This document shows positions 8,791-18,463 of a DNA stretch of 64,000 nt, one piece after another. The notes under the pieces are model-generated. The model did not search any database. It saw only the letters and a list, made by a program, of their open reading frames with translations, and was not told the origin of the DNA. The DNA lies in contig JHWR01000007.1 of the NCBI GenBank assembly GCA_000687655.1, positions 62,001 through 126,000 on the forward strand, written 5' to 3'. The position numbers and the translations under genes were made by a program. Source of the DNA: Lachnospiraceae bacterium YSB2008 (GTDB taxonomy: Bacteria; Bacillota; Clostridia; Lachnospirales; Lachnospiraceae). The stretch's first letter is position 1; the number at the start of each line of letters is the position of its first letter.

Positions 8791-9903
8791 ATGGCTAGTT
8801 TATCACTTAAGAATATCTACAAGATATATCCAAACGGTTTCAACGCTGTTAAGGATTTCAATCTTGAGATTCAGGACAAGGAGTTCGTTATCTTCGTTGG
8901 ACCTTCAGGTTGTGGTAAGTCTACAACACTTCGTATGATCGCAGGTCTTGAGGATATCAGTTCAGGTGAGCTTTGGATCGGTGACAAGCTTTGTAACGAC
9001 ATCGAGCCTAAGGACAGAGATATCGCCATGGTATTCCAGAACTACGCTCTTTATCCACATATGTCAGTTTATGACAATATGGCATTTGGTCTTAAGCTTA
9101 GAAAGGTACCAAAGGAGAAGATTGACAAGCAGGTTCATGAAGCAGCTAAGATTCTTGAAATCGAGCACCTTCTTGACCGTAAGCCAAAGGCTCTTTCCGG
9201 TGGTCAGAGACAGAGAGTTGCTATGGGACGTGCTATAGTTCGTGAGCCTAAGGTATTCCTTATGGACGAGCCTCTTTCAAACCTTGATGCTAAGCTCCGT
9301 GTTCAGATGCGTGTTGAGATATCTAAGCTTCATCAGAGACTTCAGACAACTATTATCTACGTTACACATGACCAGACAGAGGCTATGACTCTTGGTACAA
9401 GAATCGTAGTTATGAAGGACGGTATCATCCAGCAGGTAGATACACCTCAGAACCTCTATGATCATCCTACAAACCTCTTCGTTGCAGGTTTCATGGGTAT
9501 GCCACCTATGAACTTCATCGATTGTACAGTTGTTAAGTCAGGCGCTGATGTGCTCCTTATGTTTGGTTCACATTCAATCAAGGTTCCTGAAGCTAAGGCT
9601 CAGAAGCTTATCGCTGGTAACTTCATCGATAAGGAAGTTGTTCTTGGTATCCGTCCAGAGGATATTCATGATGAGCAGCTCTTCATCGAGTCTTCACCTG
9701 AGTCAGTTATTGATGCTCGTATCAATATCTACGAAATGCTCGGTGCAGAAGTTTATCTGTACTTCACAATCGATCAGTTCGATATCACAGCCAGAGTTAA
9801 TGCTCGTACAACAGCTAGACCTGGTGATACAGTTCAGTTCGCATTTGATCTTTCTAAGATCCATATCTTCGATAAGGAAACAGAAGAGATCATCGCAAAT
9901 TAG
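8791..9903 (+). CDS. msmX: sugar ABC transporter ATP-binding protein (MsmX/UgpC/MalK type)
   Basis: Cytoplasmic ATPase that powers carbohydrate ABC importers. Walker A GPSGCGKST (37-45), Q-loop (VFQNYALYPHM), signature LSGGQRQRVAMGRA, Walker B (VFLMDEP), H-loop (YVTHDQTEA) and the C-terminal TOBE/OB regulatory domain are all present. No permease or binding-protein genes adjoin it, as expected for an MsmX-type ATPase shared by several sugar importers. Codon use is strongly biased (GTT, CTT, AAG), suggesting high expression. RBS AGGAGG is at 8778-8783; a -10-like TATAAT lies at 8694-8699 with a weak -35. A strong terminator follows. Confidence 0.93.
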   Translation: MASLSLKNIYKIYPNGFNAVKDFNLEIQDKEFVIFVGPSGCGKSTTLRMIAGLEDISSGELWIGDKLCNDIEPKDRDIAMVFQNYALYPHMSVYDNMAFGLKLRKVPKEKIDKQVHEAAKILEIEHLLDRKPKALSGGQRQRVAMGRAIVREPKVFLMDEPLSNLDAKLRVQMRVEISKLHQRLQTTIIYVTHDQTEAMTLGTRIVVMKDGIIQQVDTPQNLYDHPTNLFVAGFMGMPPMNFIDCTVVKSGADVLLMFGSHSIKVPEAKAQKLIAGNFIDKEVVLGIRPEDIHDEQLFIESSPESVIDARINIYEMLGAEVYLYFTIDQFDITARVNARTTARPGDTVQFAFDLSKIHIFDKETEEIIAN

Positions 9904-9924
9904 TCATATTTGTGAAAATTATAC

Positions 9925-9964
9925 GAGGAAATGCAGGGTAACTTGCATTTCCTCTTTTTTTTTT
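9925..9964 (+). terminator. rho-independent terminator after msmX
   Basis: Perfect 11-bp stem GAGGAAATGCA (9925-9935) with TGCATTTCCTC (9944-9954), followed by ten T. Confidence 0.92.
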
Positions 9965-10036
9965 GCGCATTTTTTGTTAAAATAACTAGGTATGCACCAA
10001 ACGGGGGAAACATAGTATAGAAAAAGGGGTGACAGG

Positions 10037-11128
10037 ATGATATCAAATCAGATACTTCAGGATACTATTGATGGCATAAGAACCATAAGCAAGGTAAATC
10101 TTGTTGTTATGGATACTGAAGGGCGTACGCTTGCCAGAACAGTTGATGAGAACCTTGATGATTATGCGGAAGCAGTTACAGCATTTGCTGAATCAGCTGC
10201 AGAAAGCCAGTCTCTTATGGGTTATCAGTTCTTCAAAGTAAACGATGACCGTGTTCTCGAGTACATAATCATGGCAAAGGGCGACGATGACAGCTCATAC
10301 ATGGTTGGTAAGATGGCCGCTTTCCAGATACAGAGCCTTCTTATAGCTTATAAGGAAAGATTTGATAAGGATAACTTTATCAAGAACCTTCTTCTTGATA
10401 ATCTGCTTCTTGTTGATATTTATAACAAGGCAAAGAAACTCCATATTGATACAGATGCGAAGAGAGTAGTATTCATTATCGAGACAAAGAATGAAAAGGA
10501 TACGAACGCTCTGGAGACAGTACGTAATCTGTTTGCAACTAAGACAAAGGATTTCATCACAGCAGTTGATGAGAAGAATATAATCCTTGTAAAAGAGGTT
10601 AAGCCTACAGATGAGACAGAAGATCTTATGAAGACTGCCAAGGTCATCGTAGATATGCTTTCCAGCGAGGCTATGATATCTGTTCACGTTGCATTTGGTA
10701 CTATTGTCAATGAGATCAAAGAAGTTTCCCGTTCTTACAAAGAAGCCAAGATGGCCCTTGATGTAGGAAAGATATTCTACAGTGACAAAAATATCATCGC
10801 TTACAGCAACCTCGGTATCGGAAGACTTATCTATCAGCTTCCTATACCTCTATGCAGGATGTTTATCAAAGAGATATTTGACGGAAGATCTCCGGAAGAG
10901 TTCGATGAAGAGACTATTACTACTATCAACAAATTCTTCGAGAACAGCTTAAATGTATCTGAAACATCCAGACAGCTCTATATTCACAGAAATACTCTTG
11001 TATATAGACTTGATAAGATTGAAAAATCAACAGGACTCGATCTTAGAGTTTTTGATGATGCTATTACCTTCAAGATTGCACTTATGGTAGTTAAATATAT
11101 GCAATACATGGAGACTATAGATTTTTAA
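10037..11128 (+). CDS. CdaR/PucR-type transcriptional regulator
   Basis: 363-residue one-component regulator. The N-terminal half (about 1-110) resembles a small-molecule sensory domain of the sugar-diacid type (VVMDTEGRTLARTV). The middle (about 140-260) is a degenerate GGDEF-like fold, and the C-terminal PucR-type helix-turn-helix (about 300-360: FFENSLNVSETSRQLYIHRNTLVYRLDKIE) binds DNA. It lies between msmX and ftsE and has its own RBS (GGGGTGACAGG). Neighbouring msmX suggests, but does not prove, a link to carbon uptake. The target is unknown. Confidence 0.82.
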   Translation: MISNQILQDTIDGIRTISKVNLVVMDTEGRTLARTVDENLDDYAEAVTAFAESAAESQSLMGYQFFKVNDDRVLEYIIMAKGDDDSSYMVGKMAAFQIQSLLIAYKERFDKDNFIKNLLLDNLLLVDIYNKAKKLHIDTDAKRVVFIIETKNEKDTNALETVRNLFATKTKDFITAVDEKNIILVKEVKPTDETEDLMKTAKVIVDMLSSEAMISVHVAFGTIVNEIKEVSRSYKEAKMALDVGKIFYSDKNIIAYSNLGIGRLIYQLPIPLCRMFIKEIFDGRSPEEFDEETITTINKFFENSLNVSETSRQLYIHRNTLVYRLDKIEKSTGLDLRVFDDAITFKIALMVVKYMQYMETIDF

Positions 11129-11147
11129 GAAAGGACTTTATGTAAAC

Positions 11148-11834
11148 ATGATTACAATGGAAAATGTTACCATGAGGTATCCTACAGGAACAGAAGCCCT
11201 GAAAGACGTAAGTCTTAAGATTGAAGATGGCGAGTTCGTGTTCATAGTAGGATCCAGTGGTTCAGGTAAGACTACTCTTATCGAATTACTTCTCGGAGAG
11301 CTTTCACCAACAAAGGGAAAGATCACTGTTGCAGGATTTGATTATACAAAGATGAAGAGACGTCATATTCCTAAGCTCAGAAGAAAGATAGGTGTTGTTT
11401 TCCAGAATTTCCGTCTCCTTAAGGACAGGACAGTATATGAGAACGTTGCATTTGCCCAGAGAGTTATCGAAACACCGGGCAGATACATAAGAAGGCAGGT
11501 TCCACAGATGCTTACTCTTGTAGGACTTGCTGATAAGTATAAGTCTTACCCAAGACAGCTTTCAGGTGGTGAGCAGCAGAGAGTTGCTCTTGCAAGAGCT
11601 CTTGTCAACAAGCCTGAGATCATCCTTGCCGATGAGCCTACAGGTAACCTTGACCCTAAGAATTCATGGGAAATCATGAACCTTCTTGAGGAGATCAACC
11701 TGAAGGGAACTACCGTCGTAGTTGTTACACATAACAAAGAGATCGTAAATGCCATGAAGAAGCGAGTTATCACTATCAAGAAGGGCGAGATCATAAGCGA
11801 CGAAGAGAAGGGAGGCTATATCGATGAGGATTAG
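11148..11834 (+). CDS. ftsE: cell division ATP-binding protein FtsE
   Basis: ATPase of the FtsEX complex, which controls peptidoglycan hydrolases at the division site. Contains Walker [10 protein letters not shown] (36-44), signature [14 protein letters not shown], Walker B ([12 protein letters not shown]) and the H-loop (VVVTHNKE). The start resembles canonical FtsE ([14 protein letters not shown]). Its end overlaps the start of ftsX by 11 bases, so the two are translationally coupled. It is first in the ftsE-ftsX-murein hydrolase-S41 protease series. Confidence 0.95.
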   Translation: MITMENVTMRYPTGTEALKDVSLKIEDGEFVFIVGSSGSGKTTLIELLLGELSPTKGKITVAGFDYTKMKRRHIPKLRRKIGVVFQNFRLLKDRTVYENVAFAQRVIETPGRYIRRQVPQMLTLVGLADKYKSYPRQLSGGEQQRVALARALVNKPEIILADEPTGNLDPKNSWEIMNLLEEINLKGTTVVVVTHNKEIVNAMKKRVITIKKGEIISDEEKGGYIDED

Positions 11835-12732
11835 TTCAGTATGGTATAGTTTCCGACAGGGACTTAAGAATATCAGAAGAAATATACTCTTCTCACTTGC
11901 ATCAATAGGTACAATCGTAGCATGTCTTTTCCTCTTTGGACTGTTTTATTCAATCATAGTTAACTTCCAGGCAGCTATGAAGTCCATTGAGAGCAATGTT
12001 ACTATTTCAGTGTTCTTCGATGAAGGACTTGATGATGACAGAAAGAATCTTATAGGTGAGCAGATTAAAACAAGGCCTGAGGTTGACACCATTGACTTCA
12101 TTTCAGCAGATGATGCATGGAAGACATTCTCAGAGGCTAACTATGATGATCCTGAGGCGGCCAGAGCTGCATTCGGCGATGACAACCCACTTAAGGATTC
12201 TGAGAGTTATTCAGTTTCTCTGAATGACGTAAGCAAACAGGCTGACTTCGTTAACTTCGTTCAGGGTATAGACGGAGTAAGGAAGGTTGTAAGTTCCGAG
12301 TATACAGCTGACAGTATCAGTGCACTCGGTACTCTTGTAAATATCGTTTCAATTGCAATTATAGGAATTCTGTTCCTTGTTTCGATATTCCTTATCAGCA
12401 ATACTATCACTATCGGTATTACTGTAAGACGTGAAGAGATCAAGATCATGAAGCTCATAGGTGCAACCAATGCATTTACAAGAGCTCCGTTCATAGTAGA
12501 AGGTGTAGTTATAGGTTTTATCGGATCTATCATTCCTCTTGTAATGCTTTATTTTATTTACAAGATGGCACTCGACTACGTACTTGGACGTTTCTCGATA
12601 CTTCAGAATGTCTTTGCATTTTTACCTGCAAAGCAGCTCTTCATGACACTTATTCCGGTTTCGCTTGTAATCGGTATAGGAATAGGCTTCATAGGAAGCT
12701 GGGCTACAACAAGGAAACACCTTAAAGTTTGA
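11824..12732 (+). CDS. ftsX: cell division protein FtsX (ABC permease-like)
   Basis: Membrane partner of FtsE that passes the ATPase signal to an outer murein hydrolase. 302 residues: N-terminal cytoplasmic segment, TM1 (about 22-45), a large extracytoplasmic domain (about 50-165), then three membrane helices (about 170-195, 220-245, 270-292). The motif ITVRREEIKIMKLIGAT between TM2 and TM3 is typical of FtsX. The hydrolase encoded next is its expected partner. Confidence 0.95.
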   Translation: MRISSVWYSFRQGLKNIRRNILFSLASIGTIVACLFLFGLFYSIIVNFQAAMKSIESNVTISVFFDEGLDDDRKNLIGEQIKTRPEVDTIDFISADDAWKTFSEANYDDPEAARAAFGDDNPLKDSESYSVSLNDVSKQADFVNFVQGIDGVRKVVSSEYTADSISALGTLVNIVSIAIIGILFLVSIFLISNTITIGITVRREEIKIMKLIGATNAFTRAPFIVEGVVIGFIGSIIPLVMLYFIYKMALDYVLGRFSILQNVFAFLPAKQLFMTLIPVSLVIGIGIGFIGSWATTRKHLKV

Positions 12733-12747
12733 TAGGGGGTCCTTATA

Positions 12748-14130
12748 TTGGCAAAAAAGCTAACTAAGAAAGCTATTACTTTACTCGCAGTGATGTCCAT
12801 CCTGATAGGCAGTAATAGCTTTGCCTTTTCAGACAACAGAATAAATTTTGCTCCGACTGCAACACCGAGTGACGCTTCAACTGAGTCAGGCGGCGGGACG
12901 ACTGAAGAGGGGGGGAGTGACGGCGGCTCGACTACAGAGCAGGCTACGGATAAGGATGGTAAGCCTATAACAACACAGGGTGTTACTATCACCGTTCCGG
13001 GACAGACCATATCTTATACAACTACTCAGACAGTCATCCTTACTGAGGAAGAGCTTCGTGCTCGTTATGGTAAGGAATATGACGAGAAGAAGACCAATCT
13101 TGAGAATGCGCTCGCTTTCCTTAACAGACTTAAGCAGGGCCAGAACTCTTTCATGCAGGAAATGATCGAGATGGACGAGCTCATACTTGCCTACAACGAT
13201 AAGATTGAGGCACTTAAGGCTGAGCAGGAGGAGATTGCCGGACTTATAGTTGAGACAGAGAAGAGTCTTAAAGAGGCTGAGGCAGCTGAAAAGGCTCAGT
13301 ACGAGGTCATCAAGAGTCATATCAGAAATCAGTATGAAAATGGAACGTACAATGCTGTTGAGGCTATGATAACCTCAGAGAGTTTCACGGATTTCCTCAA
13401 CAAGAGTGAGTACGTAAATGCTGTAGGTCTTTATGATAATAAGCTGCTTGATGAGTACGCTACAACCAGAAAGAATATAGCTAACAAATATGCTATGCTC
13501 ACAACAATGCAGGAAGACAGCAGTGACCTGATGGAGGATTATGTGGACTCAGAGGCTGCACTCCAGGTAATAGCTGATGCAAAGGAAGAGCAGGTTAAGA
13601 GCTATGATTCTGATATAGCTGATGCTCAGGCTGAGTATTCAAAGCTGCAGGCAGAACTGGAGTCTATGCTTGTTCAGGTTGAAACCAGTACATCCTATGT
13701 TTATCTTGGACCGGCATTCATTACTACGGGTATTTCGGCAGGCAAGTTCCAGTGGCCTTGTCCATCCAGTACACGTATCACATCCAACTTCGGTGGAAGA
13801 TCAGCTCCTATGGCAGGTGCTTCTACATATCATAAGGGTGTCGATATCGGTGCCATGATGGGTGCACCTATTATAGCTGCTGCAGACGGCATGGTAATAA
13901 AAGTAGGTTATATGGGATCCGGTGGTAATACAGTAATGATAGATCATGGAAATGGAGTCGTTACCGTTTATCATCATATGTCAGGTTATGCTACTACCGA
14001 AGGTACTGTAGTAAAGGCCGGTACAGTTATAGGTTACGTTGGAAGTACAGGTGTATCTACAGGTCCGCACCTTCATTTCGGTGTGCGTATCAATGGTAAT
14101 TATGTAGATCCTATGACATATTTCAGATAA
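12748..14130 (+). CDS. secreted coiled-coil murein hydrolase (PcsB/EnvC-like, M23 peptidase)
   Basis: 460-residue exported protein expected to cut peptidoglycan or activate cutting when FtsEX signals. Signal peptide (about 1-28), Thr/Gly/Ser linker (30-90), long coiled coil (about 100-300, the part that contacts FtsX in PcsB/EnvC), and an M23 domain (about 340-460) with H362/D366 (HKGVD) and HLHFG (H441, H443). All zinc-site residues are present, so it can be an active LytM peptidase, unlike degenerate EnvC forms. Start is TTG at 12748 with GATAGGGGG upstream. A hairpin follows the stop. Confidence 0.9.
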   Translation: MAKKLTKKAITLLAVMSILIGSNSFAFSDNRINFAPTATPSDASTESGGGTTEEGGSDGGSTTEQATDKDGKPITTQGVTITVPGQTISYTTTQTVILTEEELRARYGKEYDEKKTNLENALAFLNRLKQGQNSFMQEMIEMDELILAYNDKIEALKAEQEEIAGLIVETEKSLKEAEAAEKAQYEVIKSHIRNQYENGTYNAVEAMITSESFTDFLNKSEYVNAVGLYDNKLLDEYATTRKNIANKYAMLTTMQEDSSDLMEDYVDSEAALQVIADAKEEQVKSYDSDIADAQAEYSKLQAELESMLVQVETSTSYVYLGPAFITTGISAGKFQWPCPSSTRITSNFGGRSAPMAGASTYHKGVDIGAMMGAPIIAAADGMVIKVGYMGSGGNTVMIDHGNGVVTVYHHMSGYATTEGTVVKAGTVIGYVGSTGVSTGPHLHFGVRINGNYVDPMTYFR

Positions 14131-14137
14131 TAGTTTT

Positions 14138-14176
14138 AAGTTGACAGTCTAATCTTAGGTTAGACTGTCAAACTTT
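14138..14176 (+). terminator. hairpin between the M23 hydrolase and S41 protease genes
   Basis: 12-bp perfect stem TTGACAGTCTAA (14141-14152) with TTAGACTGTCAA (14160-14171), extendable by AAG/CTT around a bulged A, then CTTTTAC. The T-run is short, so it may only attenuate read-through into the protease gene, which begins 28 bases later. Confidence 0.65.
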
Positions 14177-14198
14177 TACAGAAATCGGAGATTATATT

Positions 14199-15443
14199 AT
14201 GAAGAAGAGAATACTGGTCAGAGGAGCAGTTTGCGCAACTATAGCAGCATTGCTTCTTGGTACGGTGGGATGTTCCGGGAACGGACGTTTCGGTAATATT
14301 TTCGGATCAAAGGAAGAAGAGTCAACAGAAGATGGGTTTGACCCTAACAGCGAACGTATCAAGTCGAAGACTGAAGAATTGGAGAAATTTATAAACTCAA
14401 CTTACTATTTTGACGTCGACGAAGATAAACAGGAAGAAGCTTACTTCGATGGGCTTCTGGAAGGGCTGGATGATCCTTATTCTGCATACTATACCAAGGA
14501 AGAGTATGAAGACCTGCAGGAGGATAATTCCGGTCAATACCAGGGAATAGGCGCAGTTGTATCCAAAGATCAGGAAAATGGACAGATATATGTTGTTAAT
14601 CCTATAAAGGACAGCCCTGCAGAAAAAGCAGGTGTACTTCCGGGTGATGTTTTTGTAAAGGTTGATGACATTGACCTTACAACGGATATGGAACTTGATT
14701 ATGTCGTCGGACTCATAAGAGGTGACAAGGGCACGACCGTGCACATTACATTTTACAGAGAAGGCGAAGGAATGGTAGAACTCGATATCGTCCGCGATAA
14801 GGTTGAAAATGTAACGGTCGAGTATGACATGCTGGATGGCAAGATAGGTTATATCAAGGTCAATGAGTTCATTGGAACAACCTCAAAACAGTTTAAAGAA
14901 GCCGTTGATGAGCTTCAAGGAAAAGGTGCAAAGGGACTTATCATAGATCTCAGAAATAATCCTGGTGGACTTGTTATGGCAGCTGCAGAAATGTGTGATT
15001 ATCTCATAGCTGATGACAGTGTGGCCGGAGATGGCGCAGAAAAGGGAATGATAGTATATACCAAGGGCAAGAGCGGTAATGTTATAGACACTTATGCGTG
15101 CGGAGATAAACACAGTGTTGATCTTCCTATGGTTGTTCTTGTAAATGGTAACAGTGCAAGCTCATCCGAAATATTCACCGGATGCATAAAGGATTATAAA
15201 AAGGCAGTAATTGTGGGAACTACTACTTATGGAAAGGGTATAGTTCAGATTTACCATGAGCTTTCAGATGGTTCTGCCGTTAAACTGACTATGGCAAAGT
15301 ATTTCACTCCTGCTGGAAATGATATTCATGGGATTGGAATTGAACCTGATGTCGAGGTTGAACTGGATGAGGAACAGAGAACCAAGATTACTGTTGATTA
15401 TGAAGATGATAACCAGCTTCAGGAAGCTTTGAAGCAGTTCTAA
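14199..15443 (+). CDS. S41 family C-terminal processing protease (CtpA/CtpB type), probable lipoprotein
   Basis: Extracytoplasmic serine protease with a PDZ domain that trims or degrades exported proteins. A hydrophobic leader ending in TVGC (about residue 25) suggests lipid anchoring. The PDZ domain spans about 110-190 (GIGAVVSKDQ...SPAEKAGVLPGDVF), the S41 core about 200-400 with the Ser region NGNSASSSE (likely nucleophile S321) and Lys346 (TYGKG). The catalytic Ser-Lys dyad looks intact. It follows the FtsEX/PcsB-like set, as in many Firmicutes, and might process that hydrolase (inference). guaA starts 12 bases on. Confidence 0.9.
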   Translation: MKKRILVRGAVCATIAALLLGTVGCSGNGRFGNIFGSKEEESTEDGFDPNSERIKSKTEELEKFINSTYYFDVDEDKQEEAYFDGLLEGLDDPYSAYYTKEEYEDLQEDNSGQYQGIGAVVSKDQENGQIYVVNPIKDSPAEKAGVLPGDVFVKVDDIDLTTDMELDYVVGLIRGDKGTTVHITFYREGEGMVELDIVRDKVENVTVEYDMLDGKIGYIKVNEFIGTTSKQFKEAVDELQGKGAKGLIIDLRNNPGGLVMAAAEMCDYLIADDSVAGDGAEKGMIVYTKGKSGNVIDTYACGDKHSVDLPMVVLVNGNSASSSEIFTGCIKDYKKAVIVGTTTYGKGIVQIYHELSDGSAVKLTMAKYFTPAGNDIHGIGIEPDVEVELDEEQRTKITVDYEDDNQLQEALKQF

Positions 15444-15455
15444 AGAGGTTTTAAA

Positions 15456-17048
15456 ATGCAAAGAGAGATGATCATAGTCCTTGATTTCGGAGGACAGTAC
15501 AACCAGCTTATAGCAAGACGTGTAAGAGAATGTAATGTATATGCAGAGGTTCATCCTTACACAATGTCGCTTGAAAAGATTAAGGAGATGAATCCTAAGG
15601 GAATAATCTTCACCGGCGGACCTAACAGTGTTTATGCGGAGGATTCACCGACATATTCAAAAGAGATATTTGATCTGGGAATACCTATCATGGGTATATG
15701 CTATGGCTCACAGCTGGTGGCTCACCTTTTGGGAGGACGTGTTGCTACAGCTCCGGTAAGTGAGTATGGAAGAACTGAAACTTTGATCGATGCGGCAACA
15801 AACAGTGGAAATTCCGGGGATTCAGATTCATACAAATCAGTATTGTTTAAGGGAGTAAAGAACAAGATTACAACCTGGATGAGCCATACTGATTACATAG
15901 CAGAAGCTCCTGAAGGATTTACTGTTACTGCTCATACAAAGGATTGCCCGGTTGCAGCTATGGAGAATCCTGAAAGAAGGATATACGCAACTCAGTTCCA
16001 TCCTGAAGTAATGCATACGGAACAGGGTAAAGAGATACTTCGTAATTTTGTTTATAATGTTTGTGGCTGTGCCGGTGACTGGAAGATGGATTCATTTGTG
16101 GATTCAACAGTCAAAGCACTTCGTGAAAAGATTGGTAACGGACGTGTGCTCTGTGCACTTTCAGGCGGTGTTGATTCATCAGTTGCAGCAGTTCTTCTTG
16201 CTAAGGCAGTTGGAAAGCAGCTTACCTGCGTGTTTGTTGATCATGGTCTTCTTCGTAAAAATGAAGGAGATGAGGTTGAGGCTGTATTCGGACCTAACGG
16301 TAACTATGATCTTAACTTTATAAGAGTAAACGCACATGACAGATTCTATGAGAAGCTCTCAGGGGTAACAGATCCTGAAGCAAAGAGAAAGATTATAGGT
16401 GAGGAATTCATCCGTGTATTTGAAGAGGAATCCAAGAAGATAGGAGCAGTTGATTTCCTTGCACAGGGAACCATTTATCCTGATGTTATAGAATCCGGAC
16501 TCGGAAAGTCAGCAGTTATTAAGTCACATCACAACGTTGGAGGACTTCCTGACTATGTTGATTTTAAAGAGATAGTTGAACCGCTCAGAATGCTCTTTAA
16601 GGACGAGGTAAGAAAGGCCGGACTTGAACTTGGAATACCTGAGTATCTGGTTTACAGACAGCCATTCCCGGGACCGGGACTCGGCGTACGTATCATAGAT
16701 GAGATAACACCTGAGAAGGTACGTATTGTACAGGATGCAGACTATATATTCCGTGATGAGATGGACAAAGCACTTGCCAGCGGTCGTATCAAGCATCTTC
16801 CTAACCAGTACTTCGCAGCACTTTCCAACATGCGTTCAGTCGGAGTTATGGGAGACTTCAGAACCTTTGATTACGCAGTGGTACTCCGTGCAGTAAACAC
16901 CTCAGACTTCATGACAGCAGACTGCACTGACATTCCATTTGAAATCCTTCAAAAAACAATGAATAGGATAATCAATGAAGTAAAGGGAGTAAACAGAGTG
17001 CTTTATGATCTGACGAGTAAGCCACCTGGAACAATCGAATTACTATAA
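15456..17048 (+). CDS. guaA: GMP synthase (glutamine-hydrolysing)
   Basis: Converts XMP to GMP with glutamine nitrogen and ATP. The class I glutamine amidotransferase domain (1-200) has nucleophile C82 (GICYGSQ) and QFHPEV; the ATP-pyrophosphatase domain carries LSGGVDSSV (about residue 235); the C-terminal dimerisation domain ends in the family tail [11 protein letters not shown]. The 530 residues are slightly longer than usual because of a Ser/Asn/Gly-rich insert near residue 110. RBS AAGAGG. A strong terminator closes the transcript. I saw no guanine riboswitch upstream; the gap is only 12 bases. Confidence 0.97.
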   Translation: MQREMIIVLDFGGQYNQLIARRVRECNVYAEVHPYTMSLEKIKEMNPKGIIFTGGPNSVYAEDSPTYSKEIFDLGIPIMGICYGSQLVAHLLGGRVATAPVSEYGRTETLIDAATNSGNSGDSDSYKSVLFKGVKNKITTWMSHTDYIAEAPEGFTVTAHTKDCPVAAMENPERRIYATQFHPEVMHTEQGKEILRNFVYNVCGCAGDWKMDSFVDSTVKALREKIGNGRVLCALSGGVDSSVAAVLLAKAVGKQLTCVFVDHGLLRKNEGDEVEAVFGPNGNYDLNFIRVNAHDRFYEKLSGVTDPEAKRKIIGEEFIRVFEEESKKIGAVDFLAQGTIYPDVIESGLGKSAVIKSHHNVGGLPDYVDFKEIVEPLRMLFKDEVRKAGLELGIPEYLVYRQPFPGPGLGVRIIDEITPEKVRIVQDADYIFRDEMDKALASGRIKHLPNQYFAALSNMRSVGVMGDFRTFDYAVVLRAVNTSDFMTADCTDIPFEILQKTMNRIINEVKGVNRVLYDLTSKPPGTIELL

Positions 17049-17060
17049 TACAAAAAATAT

Positions 17061-17096
17061 GGGAAGCCTTGTAAATCAAGGCTTCCCACGTTTTTT
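17061..17096 (+). terminator. rho-independent terminator after guaA
   Basis: Perfect 11-bp stem GGGAAGCCTTG (17061-17071) with CAAGGCTTCCC (17077-17087), loop of 5, followed by TTTTTT. Confidence 0.92.
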
Positions 17097-17151
17097 GGCT
17101 TAATAGTGTCTATAGTTTTTATCCTGTTTTTATACTTACTTTAAGGATAAA

Positions 17152-17853
17152 CTAGTGTACGAAAAAGCTTAATAAACTGAAATTAGTTGGTAATGGAATT
17201 GTTATCATATAGATAGTTGCCAATACGAGCAGCACTGCTGAAACAATCATAACAATCATACGGTTTGGAAGCTTCTTAAAGATTCCTACGATACCAAGCA
17301 TGAACAGAACTACAGAATAAAGAACTGATACAAGGCCGTAAGCATCTCCATTTGCATTATCCTGCTTACCCTGTTCAAGTAAGCTATCTGCCTCGTCAAT
17401 GGTGTCAAGCGCTTCCTGATAATATGAATCTACATAACCATCTTTTTCAAAAGGGGACTTTCCTTCTTCAAAAGCCCAGTCTATTGCTTCTGCAAATTCC
17501 TCTGAACAACTGTCTTCAATCAACAGATTAATCTTTTCATCAATCAGATCAGCATCCTTCTTTTTTCCATTTGCTTCAGCAAGATCTCTATCAAATATGT
17601 AATCATTGATAGTATTCCAAATGATAACATCCTGCATGTAATTCTGAGCTGCTTCATTATACATTGAGTTACCCATTGCAGACAGGTTGTTGCTCTTTGT
17701 ATAATTTGTTGACTGATTTCCACCATGAAGTGATCCAATCCAGCTTGCCCATGCTGTAAGAATAGCTGTGACACCAAGCAGAATTGCAATGATCAGCTCC
17801 AGTTTGCTTTCATTGATACCCTTCTTTTCTTCTTTGTTTTCTTCGTTTGACAT
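17152..17853 (-). CDS. three-helix membrane protein of unknown function
   Basis: 233 residues; I do not recognise a named family with certainty. A charged N terminus (EEKKGINESK) is followed by a membrane helix (about 18-42), a long acidic, mostly helical soluble region (about 45-165, with conserved-looking NNLSAMGNSMYNEAAQNY) and two C-terminal membrane helices (about 170-192 and 197-220). This resembles small envelope proteins with a loop between helices, as in DUF4337-type proteins, but that is only a guess. RBS AAGGGGAGAAAC precedes the ATG. It lies in an AT-richer accessory patch, on the same strand as the XRE regulator 133 bases upstream. Confidence 0.6.
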   Translation of the reverse strand: MSNEENKEEKKGINESKLELIIAILLGVTAILTAWASWIGSLHGGNQSTNYTKSNNLSAMGNSMYNEAAQNYMQDVIIWNTINDYIFDRDLAEANGKKKDADLIDEKINLLIEDSCSEEFAEAIDWAFEEGKSPFEKDGYVDSYYQEALDTIDEADSLLEQGKQDNANGDAYGLVSVLYSVVLFMLGIVGIFKKLPNRMIVMIVSAVLLVLATIYMITIPLPTNFSLLSFFVH

Positions 17854-17986
17854 TTCAGTTTCTCCCCTTTTTTCATTTCATACGGTTTGCTCTTGAATCC
17901 TCTGTATAATTAAAGATTTTACGAGAATCACCTATGATATTTTAATTGTTTTTCGAGTATTATGCAAATTCATTTTATGAATGTGA

Positions 17987-18319
17987 TTAGTTAAGCTTTT
18001 CAGCATAAGCAAGTAACCGCTTAAGCTGCTTCTCAGTCCATTTGGTACGATTTTGAAGTAATTGAAAGATTTCGGGCTCTGTATCTTTATGAATAGTAAT
18101 ACAATTCGAATCGGATGAATCTGATTCGCCGGTCAAATACTCCACAGATGTATTAAACACTTCCGCTATGTTTTTTATTACATGAAGGGAAGGCGCTCTA
18201 TCGCCGGATTCATATCTCAGATAGGTAGGCTGAGCAACTCCGATTCTTTTGGCGGCTTCGTGCTTTGATATGCCGGTTTTCATTCGGCATTCTATTAATC
18301 GATCAATGTTTATATTCAT
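17987..18319 (-). CDS. XRE-family helix-turn-helix regulator
   Basis: 110-residue DNA-binding protein. The Cro/C1-type HTH fills residues 5-62 (CRMKTGISKHEAAKRIGVAQPTYLRYESG as its core). The C-terminal half (TKWTEKQLKRLLAYAEKLN) is helical and could dimerise. It is transcribed divergently from the ORF6N-domain gene, and repeated GGTATA half-sites lie in the shared 144-base gap (18410-18445), so it probably represses that gene and perhaps itself (inference). Confidence 0.85.
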   Translation of the reverse strand: MNINIDRLIECRMKTGISKHEAAKRIGVAQPTYLRYESGDRAPSLHVIKNIAEVFNTSVEYLTGESDSSDSNCITIHKDTEPEIFQLLQNRTKWTEKQLKRLLAYAEKLN

Positions 18320-18409
18320 ACACCTTCTCCCTTTAATAGCAATGCGTAATATTTCATGTCAATAAGTATAAGCTAATAATTTATGTTTGTAAATCATTTG
18401 ATTATGCCT

Positions 18410-18445
18410 ATGGTATATGGTATTCTACTTTATACCATTGGTATA
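18410..18445. promoter_or_regulatory. probable operator with repeated GGTATA half-sites
   Basis: ATGGTATA (18410-18417) is an exact inverted match to TATACCAT (18431-18438), with further GGTATT/GGTATA half-sites at 18419-18424 and 18440-18445. The cluster lies between the divergent XRE and ORF6N genes, just upstream of the latter's RBS (AAAGGGGGAG), as expected for the XRE protein's binding site. Confidence 0.55.
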
Positions 18446-18463
18446 TGAGAAAGGGGGAGTTTT